The notes beneath the pieces are model-generated. The model was not told where the DNA came from. It saw only the letters and a list, made by a program, of their open reading frames with translations, and searched no databases. The translations under genes and the position numbers were made by a program. A stretch of 64,000 bases of DNA from Thermodesulfobacteriota bacterium. GTDB lineage: Bacteria > Desulfobacterota > Desulfobacteria > Desulfobacterales > Desulfosudaceae. The stretch is taken from NCBI GenBank assembly GCA_040753795.1, contig JBFMDX010000002.1, positions 396,504 through 460,503 of the forward strand. Direction: 5' to 3'. The stretch's first letter is position 1, and each line of letters starts with the position of its first letter. Below, piece after piece: positions 9,071 to 17,569 of this stretch.

Positions 9071-9468
9071 GCTATCCTCCCCTCCTAAAAAGAAGAATAT
9101 TATCAATTTTTTTTCAGTATTCAAGTCTCAAATGCCCTTTCCAGCCCTTCCCGTAACTTTTTTGAGATCCAACCGGGAAGAAATCCATTGGGCGCAATTT
9201 TACCCGAACCGTCGCCTCTGGCGCTGTTTTACATAAAAAGGTTTACTCGAAGGGGCAACTACATATTGTGGCTGAAACTTATTGATATACAATATAAAGA
9301 AAATTATATATTTTTTTTAAAAATCTTGGCCTGTATTCCGGGGAGGGTTTTCCCTTTTAACTTTTTGATTTGGTGCTGTTTTGTGATCACCGGTAAACCT
9401 GGCCGGATTTTGTTTTGCAATCGTTTGTATTTATTAAAAAAAATTTTTAATTTGAATATATTTGACAC
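9071..9468. other. AT-rich intergenic spacer
   Basis: About 400 bases, strongly AT-rich between 9285 and 9470, unlike the surrounding genes. It holds the strong Shine-Dalgarno of the cyclase gene at its left edge. A 94-codon open frame runs across it but has no ribosome site or recognisable product. I see no RNA gene in it. Confidence 0.5.
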
Positions 9469-9497
9469 TTGACATCCGGAGAGGATGCTGGTACAAA
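9469..9497 (+). promoter_or_regulatory. Sigma70-type promoter for tRNA-Ala and hisB
   Basis: A perfect TTGACA (9469-9474), a 17-base spacer, then TACAAA (9492-9497). The predicted transcript start near 9504 is ten bases before the tRNA. No terminator lies between the tRNA and hisB, so the promoter may serve both. Confidence 0.6.
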
Positions 9498-9513
9498 AGC
9501 AAAATTTTACACT

Positions 9514-9589
9514 GGGGATGTAGCTCAGCTGGGAGAGCGCGGCGTTCGCAACGCCGAGGTCAGGGGTTCGATCCCCCTCATCTCCACCA
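9514..9589 (+). tRNA. tRNA-Ala (anticodon CGC)
   Basis: A complete cloverleaf of 76 bases with encoded CCA. The acceptor stem GGGGATG pairs with CATCTCC, the anticodon stem CGGCG/CGCCG encloses TTCGCAA (anticodon CGC, reading GCG), and the T arm is AGGGG-TTCGATC-CCCCT. It lies 23 bases before hisB. Confidence 0.97.
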
Positions 9590-9611
9590 AATTTATTCCG
9601 GGGTGATGACC

Positions 9612-10199
9612 ATGGAACGATCTGGCGCCGCGTCACGAAATACGCAAGAAACGCAGGTGGATATCAGGATTGTTCTGGACGGCACCGGTCAACGGGACAT
9701 TTCCACCGGAATTCCTTTTTTCGATCATATGCTGACGCTGTTCGCGGCTCACGGGTTTTTCGATTTGGTCATAAAAGCCAGGGGCGATATCGAGGTCGAT
9801 TTTCATCATACCGTGGAGGATGTCGGACTGGTTCTGGGTGAAGCCGTGAAGAAAGCGCTGGGCGACAGGAGCGGTATCCGGCGTTACGGTTATGCGGTTA
9901 CGCCCATGGACGAGAGCCTTTCGTCGGTCGCCGTTGACCTTTCCAATCGCCCCTATCTGGTATTTAACGCCCCTTCGCCGGCCTTTGCGGAGACCGGTTT
10001 TGGCCTTTCTCTGACCAAGGAGTTTTTCCGGGCCCTGGCCACCAATGGCGGCATGACGCTTCACATCAATGTGCTGTATGGCGATAACGAGCATCATGTC
10101 ATTGAATCCATATTCAAAGCCGTGGCCAGAGCGCTGGATGCCGCGGCCGGACGGGATGATAGAATTTCAGGGCCGCTGTCCACCAAAGGCTGTATTTGA
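9612..10199 (+). CDS. hisB: Imidazoleglycerol-phosphate dehydratase
   Basis: HisB catalyses the sixth step of histidine synthesis, dehydrating imidazole glycerol phosphate. The 195-residue monofunctional form has the two metal-binding motifs of the family, FFDHMLTLFAAHGFFDL and DFHHTVEDVGL in the first half, and the second pair DNEHHVIESIFKAVARAL near the C-terminus. The frame stays open back through the tRNA, so the start was chosen at ATG 9612, after CGGGGTG; ATG 9606 is an alternative. hisA follows in the same direction. Confidence 0.95.
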   Translation: MERSGAASRNTQETQVDIRIVLDGTGQRDISTGIPFFDHMLTLFAAHGFFDLVIKARGDIEVDFHHTVEDVGLVLGEAVKKALGDRSGIRRYGYAVTPMDESLSSVAVDLSNRPYLVFNAPSPAFAETGFGLSLTKEFFRALATNGGMTLHINVLYGDNEHHVIESIFKAVARALDAAAGRDDRISGPLSTKGCI

Positions 10200-10219
10200 G
10201 AAAGGCGTTTTCGCGCTTC

Positions 10220-10954
10220 ATGATTGTCATACCGGCAGTTGATATAAAAGACGGCAGGTGCGTTCGGTTGCTGCAGGGCCGGATGGACGCCGAGACCGTA
10301 TTTTCCGACGATCCCTCGGAAATGGCCCGGAAATGGGCGGACCAGGGCGCTGAGTTGATCCACGTGGTGGATCTGGACGGGGCGGTAAAAAAAGGGCCCC
10401 GGAATGTCGCCGCCATTGAAAGAATCGTCACCAGCGTGGCGGTTCCGATTCAGGTGGGCGGCGGTATTCGCGACCTTGACACCGTCAGAATGTATCTGGA
10501 TTCGGGGGCGGCTAAAGTCGTCATCGGCTCCGGCGCCGTCAATCATCCGGAGATGGTGCGGGCCGCCTGCCGGGAGTTTCCGGAACGGATCGTGCTGGGG
10601 ATTGACGCCAGGAACGGCCTGGTGGCCATCGAAGGCTGGACGGAAACAACCGGTGTGTCCGCCATAGACCTGGCCAGGCAGTTTGAAGGCGCAGGGCTGT
10701 CGGCCATCAATTTCACGGACATCGCCCGGGACGGTATGAGGACGGGCCCAAATATTCCGGCCATCAGCAGTTTTGCCCGGGCGGTGGCTGTGCCCGTGGT
10801 CGCATCGGGGGGCGTTTCCGCCCTTGACGATATCAAGGCGCTGGCGGATATTCCTCATCCCGGCGTCATGGGCGTGATCATCGGCAGGGCCTTGTATGAG
10901 GGTGATGTGAGTCTTCCCGGGGCCATTGCCGTTGCCGCGAAAAAGAGGCCGTAA
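10220..10954 (+). CDS. hisA: Phosphoribosylformimino-5-aminoimidazole carboxamide ribotide isomerase
   Basis: HisA is the (beta/alpha)8 isomerase of histidine synthesis. The 244-residue product begins MIVIPAVDIKDGRCVRLLQG, containing the catalytic Asp, and has the phosphate-binding repeats QVGGGIRDLDTV and VVASGGVSALDDI, plus DIARDGMRTGPN with the second catalytic Asp. It lies 20 bases after hisB. Finding hisB and hisA alone with dnaG-rpoD suggests the his genes are scattered in this genome. Confidence 0.95.
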   Translation: MIVIPAVDIKDGRCVRLLQGRMDAETVFSDDPSEMARKWADQGAELIHVVDLDGAVKKGPRNVAAIERIVTSVAVPIQVGGGIRDLDTVRMYLDSGAAKVVIGSGAVNHPEMVRAACREFPERIVLGIDARNGLVAIEGWTETTGVSAIDLARQFEGAGLSAINFTDIARDGMRTGPNIPAISSFARAVAVPVVASGGVSALDDIKALADIPHPGVMGVIIGRALYEGDVSLPGAIAVAAKKRP

Positions 10955-10971
10955 CGGCAAGGGAGAAGGCG

Positions 10972-12804
10972 TTGTCCGGTTATATCCCTGAAGACAAAAT
11001 CGCGGAAATCCGCAATACCGCGGATATTGTCGATGTCGTGTCCGAAGCGGTCATCCTGAAGAAAGCCGGTAAAAACTACCTGGGCCTCTGTCCGTTTCAT
11101 CAGGAAAAAACCCCCTCTTTCACGGTCAGCCCCGACAAGCAGATGTTTCACTGTTTCGGATGTCATGAAGGCGGAAACGTTTTTACCTTTCTGATGAAGC
11201 ATCAGGGCGTCTCGTTTCCCGAAGCCGTCCGGATGCTTGCCCGACGTTACGGAATCGCCCTTCCCCGGGAAGAGATGTCGCCTCAGCAGGAGAGGGCCGA
11301 CTCGGAAAGGCAGCGAATGCTGTCCGTTAACGCCCTGGCGGCTGAGTTTTTTCAGGCATGCCTGGCCGGGGAAGAGAAGGGCAAATCCGCCCGGGCGTAT
11401 TTGGCCAAACGCGGCCTGACCCGGGAAGCAGTGGAGATGTTCAGGCTGGGGTATGCGCCGGCCGGATGGGACAACCTGATGAATCATCTGGAGAGAAAGC
11501 ACATATCCCCTCGGGTCGCGGAGCAGGCCGGACTGGTCGTTAAAAAACAGTCGGGCGGATACTACGACCGTTTTCGTGACCGGATCATGTTCCCGATTAC
11601 CGATGTGGCCGGTAGAATTATCGCCTTCGGCGGCCGGGTCATGGATGATTCTCTGCCCAAATACCTGAATTCTCCTGAAACGGCCCTTTACAACAAACGG
11701 CGTGTGTTGTATGGCCTGGAGTCGGCCAGGCGAAAGTGCCGGGAGACGGGCGTCGTCTATATCACCGAAGGATACATGGATTTTCTGGCGGTCTACCGGC
11801 ACGGGATTGAAAATGTCGTGGCCACGCTGGGAACCGCGATGACGGTTGAACATGTGCGTCTTTTGAAAGGGTACGTGACCAAAGCCGTCATGGTTTTTGA
11901 CTCGGATGAGGCCGGCATCAAGGCTGCACGGCGGGGCATTGATCTGTTTACCGAGGAAAAATCGATCAAGCCGTTTATCCTTTCCCTTCCGGAAGGACAC
12001 GACCCGGATTCCTATCTGATGAAACACGGCGCCGACTCTTTTCTGCGTCTTGCCGCCGATGCACAGGAGGCCATGTTGTACGTAATCAACGAGGCCGTTC
12101 GGAAACACGGGCTGTCCGTGGATGGCAAGCTCCGGGTTATATCGGAAATGGAACCGGTCCTGGCCGGTATCGATGATGATCTGGCCAGGTCCCTCTATGT
12201 CAAGGAGCTGGCGGAGCGAATCGGCATTGAGGAACGGGCGCTGCTGGACAGAATCAACAAAGCCGCGGTCGCGTTAAAGGCCGCTCCCGCCGGTGGTGAT
12301 GCCGGGCAGCCGGTCGGCGATGACGGACCGCCGCCACCGAATACCCGTCAGGATTTCGGCTCAAGAAGATATCGACTGGAACGGCAGGTGGTGGGGATGA
12401 TGTTGCATGCGCCTTTTCTGCTGCCGGAAATCGAACAGATGGATATATTGAATTTTTTCGAAAATGTTACGCTGGCGGCGCTGGGCAAAATCATCCTGCG
12501 TCAGCGTCACGATATTGAACAGGGCGGGGTCGACATTACGGCCCTGGTCGAAAACGAGGAACAGCGGCGGGAGGTGACTTCCCTGCTGGTGGGGGATGAA
12601 TTGGGGTTCGGCGAGTGGAAAGAGGATGACTGTCGTAAATTGCTGCAGCAGTTCATGTCGATATGTCGCCGCCAGGATGGGGGACTGAACGCGCGCATTA
12701 AATCCGTCGCCGATAATCAGGATGATCAGCTACTGGAGAAATTGTTGCAGGTAAAACGCAAACAGCTGCAACTGATAAAGGACAGGATCCAAATTATTGA
12801 ATGA
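10972..12804 (+). CDS. dnaG: DNA primase
   Basis: DnaG makes RNA primers for replication. The 610-residue protein has the zinc-binding CPFH...CFGC motif (around residues 37-65), the RNA-polymerase basic domain, and the TOPRIM fold with [10 protein letters not shown] and VFDSDEAG. The C-terminal helicase-binding region is divergent, as usual. The start is TTG at 10972, supported by GGGAGAAGG directly upstream. It is followed by rpoD, giving a dnaG-rpoD pair like the macromolecular-synthesis operon, here fused behind hisBA. Confidence 0.95.
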   Translation: MSGYIPEDKIAEIRNTADIVDVVSEAVILKKAGKNYLGLCPFHQEKTPSFTVSPDKQMFHCFGCHEGGNVFTFLMKHQGVSFPEAVRMLARRYGIALPREEMSPQQERADSERQRMLSVNALAAEFFQACLAGEEKGKSARAYLAKRGLTREAVEMFRLGYAPAGWDNLMNHLERKHISPRVAEQAGLVVKKQSGGYYDRFRDRIMFPITDVAGRIIAFGGRVMDDSLPKYLNSPETALYNKRRVLYGLESARRKCRETGVVYITEGYMDFLAVYRHGIENVVATLGTAMTVEHVRLLKGYVTKAVMVFDSDEAGIKAARRGIDLFTEEKSIKPFILSLPEGHDPDSYLMKHGADSFLRLAADAQEAMLYVINEAVRKHGLSVDGKLRVISEMEPVLAGIDDDLARSLYVKELAERIGIEERALLDRINKAAVALKAAPAGGDAGQPVGDDGPPPPNTRQDFGSRRYRLERQVVGMMLHAPFLLPEIEQMDILNFFENVTLAALGKIILRQRHDIEQGGVDITALVENEEQRREVTSLLVGDELGFGEWKEDDCRKLLQQFMSICRRQDGGLNARIKSVADNQDDQLLEKLLQVKRKQLQLIKDRIQIIE

Positions 12805-12817
12805 GGGGAGAAGCTTT

Positions 12818-14923
12818 ATGGCGCGAATATCTTCTGGGAAAAAGGTGGCATCTTCATCGAAAAAGCAGAGACCGGCCGCAAAGGATAAAACCCTGAAAAA
12901 ATCCGTTTCGGGGCGAAAAGCCGCACCCGACAGGAGAACGGCGCCAGCCAGAAAAACCGCACCGCCGAAACCAGCCGCGCGTAAATCCGCGTCGGTACAG
13001 AAATCTGCGCCAGCCCGGAAGCTTGAGCCAGTTCGGAGGTCCGCGTCGACACGAACGCCTGCGCCAGCTCGGAAACCCGTGCCACAAAAGACTGACGCCC
13101 GAAAACCCATTGCTGTGAAGGCTCCGGTTAAGAAAAAGATGGTCGCGACCAAGGCGGGCAGCCCGAAGCTCTCCAGCGAAGACGTTGTGGTGGAAAAACC
13201 GTCGGTAAAACAGAAGTTGAGCAGGATTATTGCCAAAGGGAAAAAGCAGGGAGTATTGACTTACGAGGAGGTTGAGAGGGAGATGGCGGACAAGGAGATC
13301 GCTGAGGATCAAATCGAAGAAGGAATGGCTTGCCTGGAAGAGGAAGAGATCCTTGTCGTTAAAGACGTTGATCAGGAAAATCATAAGAAGGCGTCTCTGA
13401 AAAGCGGCGCCGAGAAGCGGGCGGTCGCGGCCTATGGAGGGGTCGGCGATACGGTGAAAATGTATCTCCGGGAAATGGGGATGGTGACGCTTTTAAGCCG
13501 GGAAGGCGAGGTGGAAATCGCCAAAAAAATCGAAGCCGGCGAGCAGGAAGCGTTAAAAGGCATGCTGGAGACCGCCATTGGGGTCGAAAGCATCATTGCC
13601 CTGGGTGATAACATCGAGTCCGGCAATTTACGGCCGAAGTTTGTTTTAAAAGACGTGGATGAAGGAGACGTCAGCGAAGACGAGGAGCGGCGTGTCGAGG
13701 GATTTCTTGAGGCTATCCGTGTGATCAAACAGTTGGATGCGGAGAATTACACCCAGCGAGAGGAACTGCTGGCGCCGAATTTATCGGAGGCGGAGCGAAA
13801 GCGGGTCCGGGAAAACGTGGCGCGCCGGAGCGCCAGAATATTTGAGCTTCTCATGGGTTGGCGGATTGAAAATGAGGTGATGGTAAATATCGAAAAGCGA
13901 ATCATGGCTGAACTGGACTGGTTTGACCAGCAGAACAAAGCAATTGAATCCTGTGCCGGAGAGGCCGGGATGAATGCCGCGGCCGTCACCGTACGATCCA
14001 ACCTGAAGAGCCGGAGCGGTTTTGTCAATTGGGTCGGAGTCCGTTCCAAACTGACCAGAAAGGATATGGGAGAGGTTTACAACCGGCTTAAGGAGCTTGA
14101 CGAGCAGATCGATATTCGCGAAAGAGCCCTGATGGCCGACAGTCGTTCGTTAAAGCGGGTGATGGTCAAAGTGGCGGAAGGGTATTCCCGCGCCAAGGAC
14201 GCCAAAGGGGAACTGGTCCAGGCCAACCTGCGCCTGGTGGTCAGCATCGCCAAGAAGTATACCAACCGTGGACTGCAGTTCCTGGACCTGATCCAGGAGG
14301 GGAATATCGGCCTGATGAAGGCGGTGGATAAGTTTGAATACCGGCGGGGATATAAATTCAGTACCTATGCCACCTGGTGGATCCGACAGGCGATAACCCG
14401 GGCCATTGCGGACCAGGCCCGGACCATCCGGATACCGGTGCACATGATCGAAACGATCAATAAGTTGATCCGGACTTCCCGCTATCTGGTGCAGGAGCGG
14501 GGGTATGAGCCGTCACCCGAGGAGATCGCGGAAAAGATGGAGGTCTCTCTGGAAAAGGTCCGGCGGGTGTTGAAGATTGCCCGGGAGCCGATTTCTCTGG
14601 AGACGCCCATCGGCGAGGAGGAGGATAGCCACCTGGGCGACTTCATCGAAGACAAGAAATTCATGATTCCGTCGGAAGCGGCCGTCAACCTGAACCTGTC
14701 CCAGCAGACCCGTAAAGTCCTGGCGACATTGACGCCGCGGGAAGAAAAGGTGCTGCGGATGCGCTTTGGTATTGGCGAAAAGGCGGACCACACCCTGGAG
14801 GAGGTCGGCAAGGATTTCGCGGTAACCCGCGAAAGGATCCGGCAGATAGAGGCGAAAGCCTTGAGAAAATTGCGGCATCCCACCCGCAGCAAAAAGCTGA
14901 AGCATTTTATGGAAGAGGGCTAA
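12818..14923 (+). CDS. rpoD: Primary sigma factor RpoD with histone-H1-like N-terminal tail
   Basis: This is the housekeeping sigma factor (701 residues). Region 1.1 begins near residue 130 ([23 protein letters not shown]). Regions 2-4 are intact: [35 protein letters not shown] region 2, [14 protein letters not shown], and region 4 with [30 protein letters not shown]. The first ~115 residues are almost entirely Lys, Arg, Ala, Pro and Ser, in repeats such as APARK and RKSAS; the RpoD family core has no such tail. The ATG at 12818 has AGGGGAGA before it; it starts 13 bases after the dnaG stop. Confidence 0.95.
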   Translation: MARISSGKKVASSSKKQRPAAKDKTLKKSVSGRKAAPDRRTAPARKTAPPKPAARKSASVQKSAPARKLEPVRRSASTRTPAPARKPVPQKTDARKPIAVKAPVKKKMVATKAGSPKLSSEDVVVEKPSVKQKLSRIIAKGKKQGVLTYEEVEREMADKEIAEDQIEEGMACLEEEEILVVKDVDQENHKKASLKSGAEKRAVAAYGGVGDTVKMYLREMGMVTLLSREGEVEIAKKIEAGEQEALKGMLETAIGVESIIALGDNIESGNLRPKFVLKDVDEGDVSEDEERRVEGFLEAIRVIKQLDAENYTQREELLAPNLSEAERKRVRENVARRSARIFELLMGWRIENEVMVNIEKRIMAELDWFDQQNKAIESCAGEAGMNAAAVTVRSNLKSRSGFVNWVGVRSKLTRKDMGEVYNRLKELDEQIDIRERALMADSRSLKRVMVKVAEGYSRAKDAKGELVQANLRLVVSIAKKYTNRGLQFLDLIQEGNIGLMKAVDKFEYRRGYKFSTYATWWIRQAITRAIADQARTIRIPVHMIETINKLIRTSRYLVQERGYEPSPEEIAEKMEVSLEKVRRVLKIAREPISLETPIGEEEDSHLGDFIEDKKFMIPSEAAVNLNLSQQTRKVLATLTPREEKVLRMRFGIGEKADHTLEEVGKDFAVTRERIRQIEAKALRKLRHPTRSKKLKHFMEEG

Positions 14924-14958
14924 CCCGTAAATTCCATGATTTTTTCGGCAACATATTA

Positions 14959-14987
14959 TTGACAAATATGGCCCGATCAACCACAAT
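14959..14987 (+). promoter_or_regulatory. Sigma70-type promoter for the downstream tRNA
   Basis: TTGACA (14959-14964), 17-base spacer, CACAAT (14982-14987). The start point near 14994 leaves a ~30-base leader before the tRNA at 15024. Confidence 0.5.
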
Positions 14988-15023
14988 CCTGATTTGTGAA
15001 TTGATCGGAAAATCGCAGCCTTC

Positions 15024-15096
15024 GGGCCCATAGCTCAGCTGGAAGAGCCACCGGCTCATAACCGGTCGGTCCCTGGTTCGAACCCAGGTGGGCCCA
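15024..15096 (+). tRNA. tRNA with CAT anticodon (Met elongator or lysidine-modified Ile2)
   Basis: A full cloverleaf of 73 bases: acceptor GGGCCCA/TGGGCCC, D arm GCTC/GAGC, anticodon stem ACCGG/CCGGT around CTCATAA, T arm CCTGG-TTCGAAC-CCAGG. No CCA is encoded (CTT follows the discriminator A), unlike the tRNA-Ala at 9514. A CAT anticodon can be elongator Met or Ile2; the sequence alone does not let me choose, and it lacks the mismatched 1-72 pair of initiator tRNA. Confidence 0.93.
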
Positions 15097-15255
15097 CTTT
15101 TTAAGGGCAGAGAGCCGGATATGGCGATCAGGAACAGGCAAGACCGTTATGAGTCGAAGGAGTAAAAAACCCGCCCGGTCAACGGGTGGAATATCGTTTC
15201 CCAGGGGCGTGGTGTCTTTGACATCATGCCCTTTTTATTTGTGGAGAGATTTGCC

Positions 15256-16377
15256 ATGACTGTGACCGTCGCTGACATGGCCGGGCTCATGAACCGGCTG
15301 GCTCCGCCGGAACTGGCGGAGTCATGGGATAACTGCGGCCTTCAGGCGGGCAGTTACGGCTGGAGCGCTGATCTTGTCTGGGTTTCCCTGGACCCCTCCT
15401 ACGAGGTTATTGCCGCCGCCTGCGCCGCCGGGGTCAACCTGCTGATTACCCATCATCCACTGCTGCTGTCGGGAATCAAAAATATTGACTTTGAGAGCAT
15501 GCCCGGCCGCGCCATCCGCTTGGCCGCTGAACACCGGTTGTCCATATTCAGCGCCCATACCAGCCTGGACAGCGCCGACGGCGGCCTGAACGACGTCTGC
15601 GCCGAAAGGCTGGAGTTGACCGAAACCCGGGTGCTGGCCTCGCCTCGTCAACCGGACTACCGGAAACTGGCGGTGTTTGTTCCGGAAACCCATGAGACTG
15701 TCGTTCTGCGGGCGCTTGAGGACACCCCGGCCGGCGTTTATGGAGCGTACTCCTGTTGCTCCTTCACGGTTCGGGGCACGGGCCGGTTCAAGCCCTCCGC
15801 CGGCGCCTCTCCTTTTATCGGAACCGCCGGCGAAGTGGCCACGGCCGATGAGGTCAGGATTGAAACCATCGTGGCCGCGGACGATCTGCAAGGCGTCATC
15901 GAACGGATTCGATCCGTTCATCCTTACGAGACCATGGCCTATGATGTCTTCCCCCTGGCCGGATCAGTGGGAAAGGCCCGGGGAATGGGTCGGGTCGGCC
16001 GGATGAAAACCCCCATGCCGCTGGCCGCCTTTGCCGATTTTGTCAAAGAGCGGTTTGGCGCCGATCATGTGAGGATGGCGGGTGATCCTGATCTGACCGT
16101 CGCCAGTGTGGCGGTCTGTTCCGGCAGCGGGTCAAGCCTCATGGGTGATTTTTTCGCTTCCGGGGCCGATGCCTTTGTGAGCGGAGAGTTTAAACATCAT
16201 AACGGGCTGGCGGCACGGGAGGCGGGCCGGGGCCTGGTGGACGCCGGACATTTTGAAACTGAACGGCTGGTGGTGGGCCTGCTGGTCCGCCGACTTCGGG
16301 AACTGGCGGCCGAGGCAGGTCTGACGCCAGCTATTCAGGGGGTTGAGCAGGAAAAGAGCCCGTTTTTACGGGTATAA
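15256..16377 (+). CDS. Nif3-like dinuclear metal centre protein
   Basis: A Nif3/YqfO-family protein of 373 residues with a predicted two-metal site. Metal-ligand motifs are visible: LLITHHPLL near residue 70, SAHTSLDSADGGLND, and FVSGEFKHHNGLAAREAGRGLVDAGHFETE near the end. A middle insertion (residues ~130-230, with IRSVHPYETMAYDVFPL) is the YqfO/CutA-like domain of the long family form. Function is unproven; proposals include GTP cyclohydrolase-like or tRNA-related roles. ATG 15256 has GGAGAG before it. The zinc-ribbon gene follows by 25 bases, a common pairing. Confidence 0.9.
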   Translation: MTVTVADMAGLMNRLAPPELAESWDNCGLQAGSYGWSADLVWVSLDPSYEVIAAACAAGVNLLITHHPLLLSGIKNIDFESMPGRAIRLAAEHRLSIFSAHTSLDSADGGLNDVCAERLELTETRVLASPRQPDYRKLAVFVPETHETVVLRALEDTPAGVYGAYSCCSFTVRGTGRFKPSAGASPFIGTAGEVATADEVRIETIVAADDLQGVIERIRSVHPYETMAYDVFPLAGSVGKARGMGRVGRMKTPMPLAAFADFVKERFGADHVRMAGDPDLTVASVAVCSGSGSSLMGDFFASGADAFVSGEFKHHNGLAAREAGRGLVDAGHFETERLVVGLLVRRLRELAAEAGLTPAIQGVEQEKSPFLRV

Positions 16378-16402
16378 TTAATATGGACGGGAGACCAGGT
16401 TT

Positions 16403-17134
16403 ATGCGGGAAGTTACCAGGGAAGAGATGGACGTGCTGATCCGTTTGCAGGCCAATGAAGATGACAAGACGAAAGTCCAGGCGGTGTTAAACAGGCTACC
16501 GGAGCAGATCGCGCTGCTGGACCAGCAGATGGCGGAAGAGGAAAAGCGGATAAAAGATCGCGAACTATCATGGAACGAACAGAAAAAGCGATACCGGGAC
16601 AGCGAGGCCGAAGTCAAGACCCGGCAGGAGAGCATCCGCAAAAGCGACCAGAAACTGATGTCGATCAAAAGCAACAAGGAATATCAGGCGGTGTTGACGG
16701 AAATTGAGGATCTCAAACGCCAGATTGCCAAACTGGAAGACGGCATGCTGAAGATTCTGTTTGATCTGGAGGAAGAGGAAAAAACCCTGGCCCGGGACCG
16801 CAAGGACTGGGAGGCTGAAAAATCACGGTTTGCGGAAGAGCGGCGGGATCTGGAATCACAGCAGCAGGAAGAGGAAAATCGGCTGGCCGCTCTGGCCGAT
16901 GAATGGCGCCGGATAGCCGAAAGCGCTCCCCGGCCCCTGCTTAACCATTACCTGGAGGTGCGCGGCCGGATTCCCGGCGGCAAGGCGGTGGCCGTGGTCA
17001 GGGAGTATGTCTGTCAGGGGTGTTTCATGAATATTCCCGCCCAGATGTATAATGAACTGCATACCACAAATATATTGAGATTTTGTCCGTTTTGTAACAG
17101 GATCATTTACGTCAACAACAGGAAAGAAGAGTAA
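16403..17134 (+). CDS. Coiled-coil protein with C4-type zinc ribbon (DUF164/COG1579)
   Basis: A 243-residue protein: residues ~1-175 are a long charged coiled coil (many E, K, Q, R), and the C-terminus has a zinc ribbon with CQGC and CPFC cysteine pairs about 25 residues apart (CQGCFMNIPAQMYNELHTTN...RFCPFCNRIIY). This family is widely conserved next to nif3-like genes and is suggested to bind nucleic acid; no activity is established. The gene ends a few bases before the RNase P RNA. Confidence 0.9.
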   Translation: MREVTREEMDVLIRLQANEDDKTKVQAVLNRLPEQIALLDQQMAEEEKRIKDRELSWNEQKKRYRDSEAEVKTRQESIRKSDQKLMSIKSNKEYQAVLTEIEDLKRQIAKLEDGMLKILFDLEEEEKTLARDRKDWEAEKSRFAEERRDLESQQQEEENRLAALADEWRRIAESAPRPLLNHYLEVRGRIPGGKAVAVVREYVCQGCFMNIPAQMYNELHTTNILRFCPFCNRIIYVNNRKEE

Positions 17135-17138
17135 ATAC

Positions 17139-17537
17139 GGTCGGAGCGGCCCAGGCGGTCGCTGCAACTAAAAACGGTTGTGGAGGAAAGTCCGAACACC
17201 GCAGGGCAGGATGCTTCATAACGTGAAGTCACGGCGACGTGAAGGAAAGTGCCACAGAAAATATACCGCCCGGCGATCGCGGCCTTCATGGTCGCGGATG
17301 CCGGGTAAGGGTGAAAAGGTGCGGTAAGAGCGCACCAGATCTCCGGGTGACCGGGGATGCTTGGTAAACCCCATCCGGTGCAAGGCCAAATAGGGAAGCG
17401 TTTGAGGGCGGCCCGTCCAAGCTTCCGGGTAGGTCGCATGAGGCGCCGGGTGACCGGTGTCCCCAGATGAATGACCGCCGCCCCGCCCGGGGAAACCCGG
17501 TCGGGGAACAGAATTCGGCTTACGGGCCGCTCCGGCC
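17139..17537 (+). ncRNA. rnpB: RNase P RNA, bacterial type A
   Basis: RNase P RNA is the catalytic subunit that matures tRNA 5' ends. Conserved core elements are readable in order: GAGGAAAGTCCGAACACC near 17183, GAAGGAAAGTGCCACAGAAA near 17240, GGTAAACCCC near 17363, AGATGAATGACCGCCG near 17466 and ACAGAATTCGGCTTAC near 17508. The ends pair (CGGAGCGGCC with GGCCGCTCCG) to form P1. It is packed between two genes, only a few bases from the upstream stop codon. Confidence 0.96.
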
Positions 17538-17560
17538 TTATTTTCCAGGAAAAATAAAGG
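17536..17560 (+). other. Hairpin at rnpB 3' end covering the next ribosome site
   Basis: CCTTATTTT pairs with AAAATAAAGG (one bulge). The right arm contains the AAAGG Shine-Dalgarno of the gene starting at GTG 17570. It could mark the 3' boundary of the RNase P RNA or limit translation of that gene. Confidence 0.35.
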
Positions 17561-17569
17561 TAGAGAACA

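Noticed and set aside
9188..9472. 94-codon plus-strand open frame in AT-rich DNA
   Set aside because: No ribosome site, no recognisable product, and composition typical of non-coding AT-rich spacer.
10855..12108. Minus-strand open frame opposite dnaG
   Set aside because: Antisense shadow of a conserved gene.
15149..15259. 36-codon open frame ending in ATGA overlap with the Nif3-family gene
   Set aside because: No Shine-Dalgarno and no sequence character; the overlap may be chance.
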